64,000 bases of DNA from JAJPKK01 sp963800215 (GCA_963800215.1 CAWCZY010000003.1:62001-126000), one strand, 5' to 3'. Positions 25,574-34,735 are shown, counted from the first letter of the stretch. The notes: a model not told the origin generated them from the sequence alone. Program-made: numbers and translations.

Positions 25574-25867
25574 TCAGTTGTAGGCGGAGAACAGCAACGC
25601 GAGCAGCGAAAGGACGAGCACGACGACGCCGGGAACGCGCGATCCCGTCCACGCGGAGATGCCGGCCGCGATGGCGCCGGCGATGATGACCGCGGCCAAC
25701 AGCAGCCAGTGGCCCAGCACGCCGCCGCACGCCAGACCGACCAGGATGGTGACGACGAACACCGTGCCGATGACGGCGAAATGGGTAAAATCCTCGTAGG
25801 TGGCTTCGTGGGCGGGAACGTCGTTGCCTTCAGCCGTTGCGTATTCGACTTCGCCGTGATCGGCCAT
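25574..25867 (-). CDS. aa3-type cytochrome c oxidase subunit IV-like protein
   Basis: 97 residues from the ATG at 25867 (MADHGEVEYATAEG), with GGAGGG 5 bases upstream. The start YEDFTHFAVIGTVFVVTILVGLACGG and the following two spans match the small bacterial aa3-type subunit IV family (CoxIV_2). Such proteins sit in the inner membrane, have no cofactor and may stabilise an oxidase. Its place just ahead of pntAA (44 bases) is a pairing I recognise from Bradyrhizobium relatives. Confidence 0.82.
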   Translation of the reverse strand: MADHGEVEYATAEGNDVPAHEATYEDFTHFAVIGTVFVVTILVGLACGGVLGHWLLLAAVIIAGAIAAGISAWTGSRVPGVVVLVLSLLALLFSAYN

Positions 25868-26132
25868 CAATCCCTCCAGCATGCGGGGCCCGGAACGGCT
25901 GGGGCTTAGCGCAATTGCGCGACAAGGGCAATCTGGAACGGAGGATTCGTGGGCTTGGCCCCGTAATCGATGGGGGCAGATTAAACGCCCGCAGTGCACC
26001 GGTAAGCGCGCGCCGCGGTGATCGGCCTTGGCTTCTGCCGTGCCAGGAGCTGGCGTCGGCCCTGCCGCACACAAATTCCACTGGCAGCCCGGACTGCGAT
26101 AGGCTGCCGGTAATCGTCACTAGGGACCGAGG

Positions 26133-27119
26133 ATGCGACGGCGGGAGTTCATCGCGGCGCTGGCTGGAGCGGCCTGTCCGTTTTCCGTCGGCGCGCAGCA
26201 ATCCGGTAAAGTACCTCTGGTCGTCTATCTCGCGCAGGGGCCCGAGGACGATTCCGATGAGCGCGCGCGGGCGGCTGCGTTTCGCACCGGATTCGAAAGG
26301 CTGGGGTGGATGGCCGGTCGCAACGTTTCCATCGAATATCGCTGGGGAAAGATCGAGTGGGGAAAAGAGCGCGCTGTTGCGTCCGAAATCGTGAGCACGG
26401 CCCCCAGCGTCATTCTGGCCTCCGGCTCCACCACCATGACCGAGGCACTCCGAGATGCAACCAAAACCGTTCCAGTCGTATTCGTGAACGTTACCGACCC
26501 ACTCGCCCTAGGTCTCGTGAACAGCTTGTCGCGCCCCGAGGGCAATCTGACCGGTTTTGCCGATTATCAATTTTCGATGGGCGGATACTGGATGGCGGTC
26601 CTCAAAGAGGCGGCGCCCCGCGTAAAGCGCGTTCTCGTCATTTCCGCCCCGGGAGATTTTGGGCAGGAGGGTCTCTTGCGCGCCGCCACCGACATCGCCG
26701 GCCGTGTAGGAGTAAAGGTGGTTCCGGCAGCCGTCCTGACCGCTCCGGAACTGGAGAAGGAAATCAATGCCTTTGCGCGGGAGCCGAACGGCGGCATCAT
26801 CGCATTGCCGGGTGATCCGAGCCGTGTCCACCGCGACGTCGTCATCACGTTGGCGGCTCGACACCGCTTACCGGCAATCTATGGCGAACGCTTTGCAATC
26901 GCGCGCGGCGGCTTGATGTCCTACGACGCCGACGTGGTCGACCTGCACAGGCGAGCGGCCTTTTACGTCGACCGCCTTCTCAAGGGTGTAAAGCCGAGCG
27001 AGCTTCCCGTGCAATTGCCGACCCGATACGACTTGGTCGTCAACCTCAAAACGGCGAAGGCTCTTGGTCTCACCATTCCGCTCTGGTTTCTTACAACTGC
27101 CGACGAAGTCATCGAATGA
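26133..27119 (+). CDS. ABC transporter substrate-binding protein of the PF04392 family
   Basis: 328 residues starting MRRREFIAALAGAAC, a twin-arginine-like signal ending GAQQS. The conserved RPEGNLTGFADYQ, SMGGYWMAVLKEAAPRVKRV, and GGIIALPGDPSRVHRDVVITLAARHRLPAIYGERFAIARGGLMSYDAD in the second half define the ABC_sub_bind family, which includes TrpX-like proteins. No permease or ATPase gene is adjacent, and codon use is slightly less GC-rich than in neighbours. Ligand unknown. Convergent with the next Bug gene. Confidence 0.9.
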   Translation: MRRREFIAALAGAACPFSVGAQQSGKVPLVVYLAQGPEDDSDERARAAAFRTGFERLGWMAGRNVSIEYRWGKIEWGKERAVASEIVSTAPSVILASGSTTMTEALRDATKTVPVVFVNVTDPLALGLVNSLSRPEGNLTGFADYQFSMGGYWMAVLKEAAPRVKRVLVISAPGDFGQEGLLRAATDIAGRVGVKVVPAAVLTAPELEKEINAFAREPNGGIIALPGDPSRVHRDVVITLAARHRLPAIYGERFAIARGGLMSYDADVVDLHRRAAFYVDRLLKGVKPSELPVQLPTRYDLVVNLKTAKALGLTIPLWFLTTADEVIE

Positions 27120-27159
27120 TACGCAGGTAGTTCCTGCTGCCGACCAGGTTCGAGCTCGT

Positions 27160-28179
27160 TTAATGCAGCTTCTCGATCCCCGCCTGGGCGATAATGGTGC
27201 GATACATCGGCACCTCGCGGGCGACCCGCGCCATGTGGGCCTTGCCGCCCTTCGCCTGCACCTGGAATCCGGAATCGGCGAGGCGTTCGCGCATCTCGGG
27301 GCGGGTGAGGATCGCGAGCGTTTCCTTCTCCAGCCGGGCCACGATCTCGGGCGGCGTCTTCGCCGGCGCCAGGAGCGCGGTGTAGGTCTCGAACACGAAG
27401 TCCGGAAAGCCGGCTTCCGCCATGGTGGGGATGTCCGGCAGATCGTGCCAGCGGGTTTGGCCGGTCACCGCCAGACCGCGGACATTGCCGCCCTTGATCT
27501 GGGGATGGGCGGGCGCGAGCACGCCGGAAGAGAGCTGCACGGTGTTGCTCAGCAGCGCCTGGAGCGCTTCGCCACCGCCGGCGAACACGACGGTCGCCAT
27601 TTTGCCGAGGCCTTCGCGCGCCTTGAGCACTTCTGCCTCCAATTGCGGCGTGGTGCCGACCGGCGGCGTCGAGACGTTGAACTTGGCGGGGTCTTTCTTG
27701 GCGAGCGCGATGAACTCCTTCATGGTGCCGACGCCGAGCTCGGGCTTCACGGCGAACACGTTGGGCGACGTAGCGAGCTCGGCAATGGCCGCGAAGTCCT
27801 TGAACGGATCATAGGGCAGCGAATCGTAGAGGCCGGGATTGACCGAATAGGCGCTGGTCGCGAGCAGCAGGGTGTAGCCGTCGCCTTCGGCGCGTGCCAC
27901 CGCACCCATGCCGATATTGCTCCCTCCGCCGCCCTTGTTCTCGACCACCACCGAGCCGCCGATCGCGCCCTGCAGCGAGGCGGCGAGGATGCGGCCGATG
28001 ATGTCGGACGGCCCGCCCGGCGTATTGGGCACCACGATCTTGATCACGCGGTCGGGATAGGCGGCAAGCGCCGATCCCACCCGCAGCACGCTCGGGGCGG
28101 CGACGCCGAAGGTCAACGCGGCGGCTTGCTTGATGACGCGGCGTCGCGTCGGCCTCCCTGCGACCGTGACCTTGACCAT
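27160..28179 (-). CDS. Bug family (TctC-like) periplasmic binding protein, orphan
   Basis: 339 residues from the ATG at 28179, with GGGGAGGCGAGGC upstream. The signal starts RPTRRRVIKQAAALTFG, a Tat-like motif, and ends SALA. Family motifs: YPDRVIKIVVPNTPGGPSDI, VVVENKGGGGSNIGMGAVA, SVNPGLYDSLPYDPFKDF, LPDIPTMAEAGFPDF. The Gly-rich loop and Pro-Tyr-Asp-Pro segment are standard. No tripartite transporter partner is close. Confidence 0.9.
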   Translation of the reverse strand: MVKVTVAGRPTRRRVIKQAAALTFGVAAPSVLRVGSALAAYPDRVIKIVVPNTPGGPSDIIGRILAASLQGAIGGSVVVENKGGGGSNIGMGAVARAEGDGYTLLLATSAYSVNPGLYDSLPYDPFKDFAAIAELATSPNVFAVKPELGVGTMKEFIALAKKDPAKFNVSTPPVGTTPQLEAEVLKAREGLGKMATVVFAGGGEALQALLSNTVQLSSGVLAPAHPQIKGGNVRGLAVTGQTRWHDLPDIPTMAEAGFPDFVFETYTALLAPAKTPPEIVARLEKETLAILTRPEMRERLADSGFQVQAKGGKAHMARVAREVPMYRTIIAQAGIEKLH

Positions 28180-28273
28180 TGCCTCGCCTCCCCTATGCGC
28201 CGGCTGACGCGGCGCTTCACTTCGATAGTAGCGCCGTCGCGCAACGGGGGTCAAATTTCGCCACGTCTGCTCA

Positions 28274-29059
28274 TCAATCGCGGGGAAGGTGCTGCCTCAC
28301 ATCCGGCACCCTCCACCCGTTGGTGTGCCGCCACACCGTGGTCGGTGCCGGCACCGGTGGCGGCGCGTGGTGCGCAAGCAATGCGACCAGCGCGCCGAAC
28401 ATGAAGCCGCCGATATGGGCCCACCAGGCCACCGAGGCGGCCATTCCGGGCGAGGCCAATTCGGTGCTTCCCTGCAGCACCTGGAGGCCGAACCACACGA
28501 ATGCGAACAGGATGGCCGGAACGGGAATGAAAAGCGGAATGAACCCGAGCGGTACGATGGTCAGCACCCGAGCCCACGGATAGCTGACCGCATAGGCCGC
28601 AATGACGGCGGCGACCGCGCCGGAGGCGCCGATCACCGGCTCGGTCAATTCCAGATGGGTCGCGACGTGCACGATATTGGCGGTGATCCCGCCCATCACA
28701 TAGAGGGCGAGGAAGCCCAACCTTCCGAACCTCGCCTCCATCGCCGGGCCGAAGATCCACAGGAACCACATGTTGAAGATGATATGCATCCAGCCGCCAT
28801 GCAGGAACATGTCGGTCAGCATCGGCAACCAGTTGGAGGGGTCGAGGCCGACCGAGACGGCAAGCTGCGGATCGGTGTAGCGCACCGGGATCAGGGCGTA
28901 GTGGACGAGCGTCGCCTCCAGCATCCGCGGCGGCAGGCTCTGCATCCACAGAAACACGAAGACGTTGGCGGCGATCAGGCCGAGCACGACCACCGGGCGC
29001 GACGGGCGCGGGGCGGTATCGATGAACGGAAACACGGTGGCGATTCCCGGGTTGCGCAA
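28274..29059 (-). CDS. rhomboid family intramembrane serine protease
   Basis: 261 residues from a TTG at 29059; a GTG at 29035 with GGGA 8 bases upstream is a good alternative start. Six to seven spans. Rhomboid signatures: HGGWMHIIFNMWFLWIFGPAME (first conserved His/Asn), GITANIVHV, the nucleophile PVIGASGAVAAVIAAYA (Ser near residue 145) and the catalytic His in WWAHIGGFMFG. All catalytic residues are there. It cleaves membrane proteins within the bilayer; the substrate is unknown. Confidence 0.9.
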   Translation of the reverse strand: MRNPGIATVFPFIDTAPRPSRPVVVLGLIAANVFVFLWMQSLPPRMLEATLVHYALIPVRYTDPQLAVSVGLDPSNWLPMLTDMFLHGGWMHIIFNMWFLWIFGPAMEARFGRLGFLALYVMGGITANIVHVATHLELTEPVIGASGAVAAVIAAYAVSYPWARVLTIVPLGFIPLFIPVPAILFAFVWFGLQVLQGSTELASPGMAASVAWWAHIGGFMFGALVALLAHHAPPPVPAPTTVWRHTNGWRVPDVRQHLPRD

Positions 29060-29182
29060 AGCCTGTATTTAGGCATTCCCCGAAGGAGTTTAATACCGGC
29101 TGCCCGCAGTTATCGCGGAGGCGCGGCCGATGACGAGAACGCCGCCCTTGCGAGCGGCATGCGTCGCAGGACCATCTGCGCA

Positions 29183-29213
29183 AAAATTTGGGGACGGGCC
29201 GAAACCCGTCCCC
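29183..29213 (-). terminator. rho-independent terminator of degP
   Basis: Read on the minus strand, GGGGACGGG pairs perfectly with CCCGTCCCC (loop TTTCGG) and is followed by AAATTTTTG. It lies about 80 bases after the degP stop. Confidence 0.75.
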
Positions 29214-29220
29214 GGGGTCG

Positions 29221-29271
29221 GCTCGCCGGCGGGGCTGCACATACCCCTTGACCAAGGTATGGCCGGCGAGC
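29221..29271. repeat. second hairpin in the degP 3' region
   Basis: A perfect 10-bp inverted repeat, GCTCGCCGGC (29221-29230) with GCCGGCGAGC (29262-29271), encloses a smaller imperfect one (ATACCCCTT with AAGGTAT). It sits between the degP stop and the terminator at 29183, so the transcript ends in two stacked hairpins. Confidence 0.6.
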
Positions 29272-29290
29272 GCTCCCCTCGGGCACCCGG

Positions 29291-30802
29291 TTACGCGTTT
29301 CCGAACGGAATCGCGACGAACTTGGTGGCGTTGCCCGACTTCACCCGCATCAGCACGGTGTGCTTGCCGGCCTTGTGAAGATCCGCGATCTCCTTGCTGA
29401 CATCGGAAGGGTTGGAGACCACCTTGCCGGCCACATCGAGGATGACGTCGCCGCTCTGCAAGCCGTGGTCCGCTGCCGGGCCGTTGGGATCGACCGCGGT
29501 GACCGCGACGCCCTGGTTACCCGCGCCGACCGCGCCGGCCGGTGCGAGGGTCAGGCCGAGACGCGGGGTTCCGTTTTCCGAAGACCCTTGCGAGCCGGCG
29601 TTGGCCTGACGCTGATCGGGCAAGGTGCCCAGCGTGAGCGTCACGGTCTTCTCGCTGCCGTTGTGCAGGACGCCGAGCTTGACCGAGGTGCCGGGGGCCA
29701 TCGTGCTGATCTTGCGCGCCAGCGTATGGGAGTCCTTCACCGCTGGTGCCGTCGAGTGTGGTGATGACGTCACCCGCCATGATCCCCGCCTTGGCGGCCG
29801 GGCTGTCGGATTGCGGCTCGTCCACGATTGCGCCTTCCGCCTTCTTGAGGCCGAGGCTGTCGGCGATGTCGGCGGTGACCGCCTGGATCTGGACGCCCAT
29901 CCAGCCGCGGGTTACGTGGCCGGTGTCCTTGAGCTGGGCCACGACCGTCTTGACGGTGTCGGCGGGGATGTCGAACCCGATGCCGACCGAGCCGCCGGAC
30001 GGCGAGAAGATCGCGGTGTTGACCCCGATCACGTTGCCGTTGACGTCGAACGACGGGCCGCCGGAATTGCCTTTGTTCACCGGCGCGTCGATCTGGATGT
30101 AGTCGTCATAGGGGCCGGAGCCGATGTCGCGGCCGCGGGCCGAGACGACGCCGGCGGTCACGGTGCCGCCGAGACCGAACGGATTGCCGACCGCGATCAC
30201 CCAGTCGCCGATCCGCGGATCATGGTCCGCGAACTTGACGAACGGGAAGTCGTTGCCGTCCACCTTGATGAGCGCGAGGTCGGTCTTGGGATCGGTGCCG
30301 ATCACCTTGGCGTTGAGGATCTTGCCGTCATCGGTCACGACCTGGACGGTCTTGGCATGATCGACCACGTGGTTGTTGGTCACGGCATAGCCGTCGGCGG
30401 AGATGAAAAAGCCCGAGCCTTCCGCGGCGACCGGCCGGCTGGAGCGCGGCTGCATGCCGTTGGGCATGCCGTCGGGCAGCCCGAACTGACGGAAGAAGCG
30501 GTCGAACGGGCGGGTGGGCTGCCGTCTGGCCGTCGTTGTCGCCTTCGAGGCTCGCGGATCTTCTCGGCGTCGAGACGGACGCGGACCGAGATCACCGCCG
30601 GTTTCACCTTGGCGACCATGTCGGCGAAGCCGGGAGACTGCATCGCGGTCTCGGCGGCGAGCGCTGAGCTGGTCCAGGCCGTGGTGTTCATCGCGTGGAA
30701 AGCGCCGGGACCGGCGAGCAGAGCCGCGAGGCCGACGCCGGCGACGGACGCCATCAGCGTGACGCGCCGAGCCGAAAGTTTGTTGGGATGATTCTGTGTC
30801 AT
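29291..30802 (-). CDS. DegP/HtrA-type periplasmic serine protease, frame broken as sequenced
   Basis: The product would be about 500 residues: signal peptide (residues 1-48, ending SALA), trypsin-like domain, and two PDZ domains. The triad is intact: His in TNNHVVDHAKT, Asp in TDLALIKVDGND, Ser in NKGNSGGPSFDVNGNV. PDZ1 holds RGWMGVQIQAV and DVITTLDGT; PDZ2 holds PRLGLTLAPA and DVILDVAG. It degrades or refolds damaged envelope proteins. The frame shifts between about 30508 and 30555 (Gly/Pro linker after EKIREP), and again near 29742-29748, where an extra base separates LDGT from AVKDSHTLARKIST. Each side continues in a new frame with normal sequence. Confidence 0.85.
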
Positions 30803-31106
30803 CAGTTTATCTCCGAGTTACTGGCCCAAGTTGGGTGCGCGGCCCCGTCGGGATTCTCCATGACGGAATGTGACCATCGCTGTGCAGTAAACGAACGAAT
30901 AAGCGCGCAACGTTACGCATACCTGTCCCCCGCATGAATTGTTGGTAAGACGAGGCCAAATGGCGCAGGCCGTTCACGATCGTGAGACCGCGATCGCGCG
31001 CCGGATCACGCCTCCGTTAGGCTCGACCGACGCGCCATTCGTCTTTGCCACCTGCCGGCGCTTGCTCTATCTTGCCGGACCAATCGGAAAATGACCGGAG
31101 GTTTCC
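30803..31106. other. intergenic stretch between divergent degP and a NitT/TauT-type gene
   Basis: About 300 bases without a gene. It must contain the promoters of both divergent genes. A 12-bp palindrome TCACGATCGTGA lies near 30977. No clear extracytoplasmic-sigma site was found by eye. Confidence 0.4.
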
Positions 31107-32126
31107 ATGCGTTCAAACCTCGCCACCGGCGCCTTCGCCGCACTCGGCCTGCTCGCGCTGGTGTCCGGCGCGGTCGCCGCGAAGGTCACGATCGCGGTCG
31201 GCGGAGCGGGCTGCCTGTGCTATCTGCCGACCGTGCTCGCGGAGCAGTTGGGCGAGTACAAGAAGGAGGGCATCGAGATCGAGCTGGTCAATTTCAAGGG
31301 CGGCTCCCAGGCGCTAACCGCGGTGATCGGCGGCAGCGCCGACGTGGTGTCGGGGTATTACGACCACTGCGTCAATCTGGCCGCCAGGAACCAGCAGCTC
31401 ACCGCCTTCGTCGTCTATGACCGCTATCCCGGCCTCGTGCTCGGCGTCTCGCCGCGGCACACCAGCGAGATTTCCTCGGTGAAGGACCTCGCGGGCAAGA
31501 AGGTCGGCGTGAGCGCGCCGGGCTCGTCGACCGATTTCTTTCTCAAGTATCTGCTCGCCAGGAACGGCGTCGACCCCGATGCGGTGGCGGTGATCGGCAT
31601 CGGCCTCGACGCCACGGCGGTCGCGGCGATGGAGCGGGGCACCGTCGACGCCGCGGTGATGCTCGACCCGGCCGTGACGCTGCTCGAGGGCAAGTTCCCT
31701 GCGTTCAAGATCCTGACCGACGTGCGGACCCATGACGATACGCTCGCGGTGTTCGGCGGCGAGTATCCGGGCGGCGCGCTGTATGCGCGGGGCGATTGGA
31801 TCGCCAAGCACGAGAAGGAAACCCAGGCGCTCACCAATGCCATTCTCTCAACGCTGAAATGGATACATTCGCATACTCCCGAGGAGATCATGGCGAAGAT
31901 GCCGGATGAACTGGTGGGAGCCGACAAGGCGCTCTATCTCGCCGCGCTCAAGAACTCGATTCCGATGTACTCGACCACCGGCCGCATGGACCCGAACGGC
32001 GCGCAAGCGGTGCTCGCCGTGTTCAGCCAGTCCTCTCCCGACGTCGCCAAGGCCAAGATCGATCTTTCCAAGACCTACACCAACCGCTTCGTCGAGCAGT
32101 CCACCCGGAAGATGGGGATGCAATAG
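31107..32126 (+). CDS. NitT/TauT family ABC transporter substrate-binding protein
   Basis: 339 residues, ribosome site GGAGG 5 bases upstream, signal peptide ending AVAAK. The mature protein has the SsuA/THI5-like pattern: GGAGCLCYLPTVLAEQLGEYKKEGIEIELVNFKGG (starts near residue 32), ALTAVIGGSADVVSGYYDHCV, SVKDLAGKKVGVSAPGSSTDFFLKYLL and WIHSHTPEEIMAKMPDEL. Two cysteines (CLCYLP) sit at the expected ligand mouth. Such proteins import nitrate, sulfonates, aromatic acids or pyrimidines. No permease or ATPase is adjacent. Confidence 0.9.
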   Translation: MRSNLATGAFAALGLLALVSGAVAAKVTIAVGGAGCLCYLPTVLAEQLGEYKKEGIEIELVNFKGGSQALTAVIGGSADVVSGYYDHCVNLAARNQQLTAFVVYDRYPGLVLGVSPRHTSEISSVKDLAGKKVGVSAPGSSTDFFLKYLLARNGVDPDAVAVIGIGLDATAVAAMERGTVDAAVMLDPAVTLLEGKFPAFKILTDVRTHDDTLAVFGGEYPGGALYARGDWIAKHEKETQALTNAILSTLKWIHSHTPEEIMAKMPDELVGADKALYLAALKNSIPMYSTTGRMDPNGAQAVLAVFSQSSPDVAKAKIDLSKTYTNRFVEQSTRKMGMQ

Positions 32127-32148
32127 AGGTCTGTTCGGTCTCGTCGCA

Positions 32149-32748
32149 ATGGATCCCAAGACGCTCCTCGCCTATGATTCCCATGCGGCGTCGTTCGCGC
32201 AGGACTGGCACGAGCAACCGCCTCCGGCCGATCTCCAAGCGATCGTGCGCCGGTTCTTCGGTCCGGGCCTGACGGCGGATATCGGCTGCGGCAGCGGGCG
32301 CGAAGTCGCGTGGCTCAACGCCGACGGATTTCCTGCTGTCGGGTACGACCCGTCCGCCGGGCTGCTGGCGCAGGCGAGGGCGCGATATCCGCAGCTGCAA
32401 TTCCATTCCGCGGCGCTGCCGGAGCTGGAAGGAATCGCGGACGCGAGCTTCACCAACGTCCTCTGCGAAACCGTGATCATGCATCTTCCCCGCGACGCCA
32501 TCGCGCCGTCGGTGCGCCGGCTCATCGCGATCCTCGCGCCCGGCGGCACGCTCTATCTGAGCTGGCGCGTCACCGCGGGCGCCGACCAGCGTGATGTGCA
32601 CGGCCGGCTGTATGGCGCATTCGACGCTGGATTGGTGCGCCGGGCGCTCGACGGCGTGGCCGTGCTGCTCGATGAGGAGGTCGTGAGCGCATCATCCGCA
32701 AAGACGATCCACCGCTTCGTCGTGCGCAAGCCGCAGCCGCCTGGATGA
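32149..32748 (+). CDS. class I SAM-dependent methyltransferase
   Basis: 199 residues starting MDPKTLLAYDSHAASFAQDW. The SAM-binding motif I is TADIGCGSGREVAWL near residues 42-56, motif II GYDPSAGLL, and motif III SFTNVLCETVIMHLP, followed by IAILAPGGTLYLSWR. The substrate cannot be read. It overlaps pdxY by 4 bases (ATGA), and pdxY overlaps the NUDIX gene by one base, so the three form an operon. Confidence 0.88.
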   Translation: MDPKTLLAYDSHAASFAQDWHEQPPPADLQAIVRRFFGPGLTADIGCGSGREVAWLNADGFPAVGYDPSAGLLAQARARYPQLQFHSAALPELEGIADASFTNVLCETVIMHLPRDAIAPSVRRLIAILAPGGTLYLSWRVTAGADQRDVHGRLYGAFDAGLVRRALDGVAVLLDEEVVSASSAKTIHRFVVRKPQPPG

Positions 32749-33599
32749 ACATCCTCTCGATCCAATCCCACGTCGCCTACGGCCATGTCGGCAATTCTGC
32801 GGCGGTGTTCGCGCTGCAGCGGCTCGGCTGCGAGGTCTGGCCTGTACATACCGTGCAGTTCTCCAACCACACCGGATACGGCGCCTGGACTGGCGAGGTG
32901 TTCGCCGCCGGCATGATCGAAGGCATAGTCAGCGGCATCGCCGACCGCGGCGTGCTCGCGAGCTGCGACGGCGTGCTGTCCGGCTATGTCGGCTCGCTCG
33001 AAACCGGGGCGGCCGTCCTCGATGCGGTCGGCATGGTCAAGGCCGCCAATCCCGGCGCCGCCTATTGTTGCGATCCCGTGATCGGCAACCGCGCCCGCGG
33101 CGTGTTCGTGCGGCCGGGCCTGCCGGAGTTCTTCCGCGACCGCGCCGTACCGGCGGCGCGGATTGTCACGCCGAACCATTTCGAGCTCGATCAACTCGCC
33201 GGCCACGACACCACGGATATGGCGCAGGTGCTGGCGGCCGTCGACGGCCTCCACGCCAGGGGCCCCCGCGCGATCCTCGTCACTTCGGTCGAAACCAGCG
33301 AGACGCCTGCCGGCCACATCGACATCGTCGCGTCCGACGGCGCGGCACGATATCTCGTGCGCACGCCCAAGCTCGCGACCCCCGGCAACGGGGCCGGCGA
33401 CGTCATCGCCGCGCTGTTCCTGTACCACTACCTTCACACCGGCTCGGTGGCCGAAGCGCTTTCGCGCGCGACCTCGAGCGTGTACGGCCTGTTGCGTCAA
33501 ACCCTCGCCGCCGGGGCGAGCGAACTCGCGCTGATCGCCGCCCAGGAAGAGCTGGTCGCACCGTCCGAGATGTTCGTGCCGCAGCGGATCGGCCCGTGA
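32745..33599 (+). CDS. pdxY: pyridoxal kinase
   Basis: 284 residues. It starts MNILSIQSHVAYGHVGNSAAVF, and has the PdxY/PdxK features QFSNHTGYGAWTG, CDPVIGNRARGVFV, ITPNH-type TPNHFELDQLAG (near residues 143-154) and the catalytic loop TPGNGAGDVIAALFLYH, with Asp near residue 222. It phosphorylates pyridoxal in B6 salvage. Second gene of a methyltransferase-pdxY-NUDIX operon. Confidence 0.93.
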   Translation: MNILSIQSHVAYGHVGNSAAVFALQRLGCEVWPVHTVQFSNHTGYGAWTGEVFAAGMIEGIVSGIADRGVLASCDGVLSGYVGSLETGAAVLDAVGMVKAANPGAAYCCDPVIGNRARGVFVRPGLPEFFRDRAVPAARIVTPNHFELDQLAGHDTTDMAQVLAAVDGLHARGPRAILVTSVETSETPAGHIDIVASDGAARYLVRTPKLATPGNGAGDVIAALFLYHYLHTGSVAEALSRATSSVYGLLRQTLAAGASELALIAAQEELVAPSEMFVPQRIGP

Positions 33600-34306
33600 T
33601 GCAAGGCCCGGTCGCCATCGATCGCCTCGAACTCGGCATTGCGCCGTATCTTTGGCCGTTCGCGCAGGCCCGGCGCGGCGAGATCGACGCCCATTTCGCC
33701 ACCCTGCGCCAGTCGCTGCCTGACCTCTGGAACGGGCGGGTTCTCCTGATGAAAGACGCCGCGGTCGCCGGCGGCGTGCTGCGCGGCACCTTCTTCGAAA
33801 CCGGTTTCGCAGACTTCATGGCGTGGCGCGATTGGGGTTTCCCCGATCCGTCCGTGGTCAACTGCTTCGCCATGGGAGCGCTGCGCGGCAGCGACGGCGC
33901 CTATCTGCTTGGCGTCATGAGCGCGTTCACCGCCAATGCCGGCCGCATCTATTTTCCGGCCGGGACGCCCGACCTGAGCGATATAAAGGGCGATACCGTC
34001 GATCTCCTCGGCAGCGTGCTGCGCGAACTCGAAGAGGAAACCGGCCTCGCGACCCAGGATTTTACCGTCGCGCCGAATTGGACCGCCGTGGCCAGGGGGC
34101 CGCGCCTCGCCCTGATGAAAGCGGTCGCGGCCGGACGCCCGGCGGAAGACCTGCGGCAGGCCGCGCTGCGCCATCTCGCCGGCGAGGCCCGGCCGGAGCT
34201 GGCGGACGTCCGGATCGTGCGCTCGCCGGGTGATTTCGACCCCGCCATGCCGGAATTCGTGACAGCATACCTGTCCCATGTCTGGGCCCGAGAGGCCGAA
34301 GACTGA
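33599..34306 (+). CDS. NUDIX hydrolase domain protein
   Basis: 235 residues starting MQGPVAIDRLELGIAPYLWP, one base inside the pdxY stop (TGATG). The NUDIX motif is visible as VLRELEEETGLATQDF near residues 140-155, but the first half (Gly and Glu of GX5E) is degenerate (GDTVDLLGS). A ligand-binding block YFPAGTPDLSDIKGDTVDLL precedes it. Probably hydrolyses a nucleoside diphosphate derivative; substrate unknown. Third gene of the operon. Confidence 0.85.
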   Translation: MQGPVAIDRLELGIAPYLWPFAQARRGEIDAHFATLRQSLPDLWNGRVLLMKDAAVAGGVLRGTFFETGFADFMAWRDWGFPDPSVVNCFAMGALRGSDGAYLLGVMSAFTANAGRIYFPAGTPDLSDIKGDTVDLLGSVLRELEEETGLATQDFTVAPNWTAVARGPRLALMKAVAAGRPAEDLRQAALRHLAGEARPELADVRIVRSPGDFDPAMPEFVTAYLSHVWAREAED

Positions 34307-34319
34307 CGGTAGAATTGAA

Positions 34320-34436
34320 GGCGTCATTCCGGGGCGCCGCAGCAGCGGCGAACCCGGAATCCAGACGGCCTTACCATCCGCGCCGCAGCCTGGATTCTGG
34401 GTTAGCGCAACGATGCGCGCCCCGGAATGACAGAGT
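34320..34436. repeat. palindromic intergenic repeat with GTCATTCCGGGGC ends
   Basis: It begins GCGTCATTCCGGGGCGCCGC and ends GCGCGCCCCGGAATGACAG, so its ends are exact inverted repeats. Inside, AACCCGGAATCCAGA and GCCTGGATTCTGGGTTAGC form a second nested inverted repeat. It belongs to the same class as 5632, 41566 and 63718. Confidence 0.65.
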
Positions 34437-34626
34437 AGTATCGCTAAACAGCTTGCCCAGCCGGGCCCATTTCCGCTAGGAAGGGCGACCGGCTCCAAGG
34501 TTTTCGCGCTATTTGACGAAGTTGGCCGCCTGGAAAACCGGCAACGAGGGTAACGGCATGTCGATGCGGCGCCATATCAGCGCGGTCGGACGGAGGGTCG
34601 CAACGGCCCGGCCGGATGCTGCCCTC

Positions 34627-34659
34627 ATGCTTCGGATCCTGCTCCTTAGGCGCCCCTGA
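34627..34659 (+). CDS. leuA leader peptide, leucine-rich
   Basis: ATG at 34627 opens a ten-residue peptide, M-L-R-I-L-L-L-R-R-P, ended by TGA at 34657-34659. Four of ten codons are Leu (CTT, CTG, CTC, CTT) and one is Ile, as expected for a leucine attenuator that senses charged tRNA-Leu. It lies 97 bases before leuA and overlaps the first arm of a strong hairpin. Attenuators of this kind ahead of leuA have been predicted in alphaproteobacteria. Confidence 0.6.
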   Translation: MLRILLLRRP

Positions 34660-34735
34660 GGGCCGGCTGGGCGTTCGCGCCTGGGCGCTCAGGGGATTAC
34701 GGACGCAACCCGAGGGCGCCCCGGCGGCGCGATAT
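34653..34735 (+). promoter_or_regulatory. putative leucine attenuator structure upstream of leuA
   Basis: CCCCTGAG (34653-34660, the end of the leader peptide) pairs with CTCAGGGG (34688-34695), enclosing GGCG-TTCG-CGCC. Further on, GCGCC and GGCGC around 34718-34731 make another hairpin, and the GGGCGCCCC there can compete for the AGGCGCCCCTGAG arm. A ribosome stalled on the Leu codons would cover the first arm and change the folding. The T-run is AATTTTT just before the leuA start. Confidence 0.45.

Noticed and set aside
28289..29251. 320-codon frame on the plus strand opposite the rhomboid gene
   Set aside because: His/Arg/Gly-rich low-complexity shadow; the rhomboid catalytic Ser and His on the minus strand identify the real gene.
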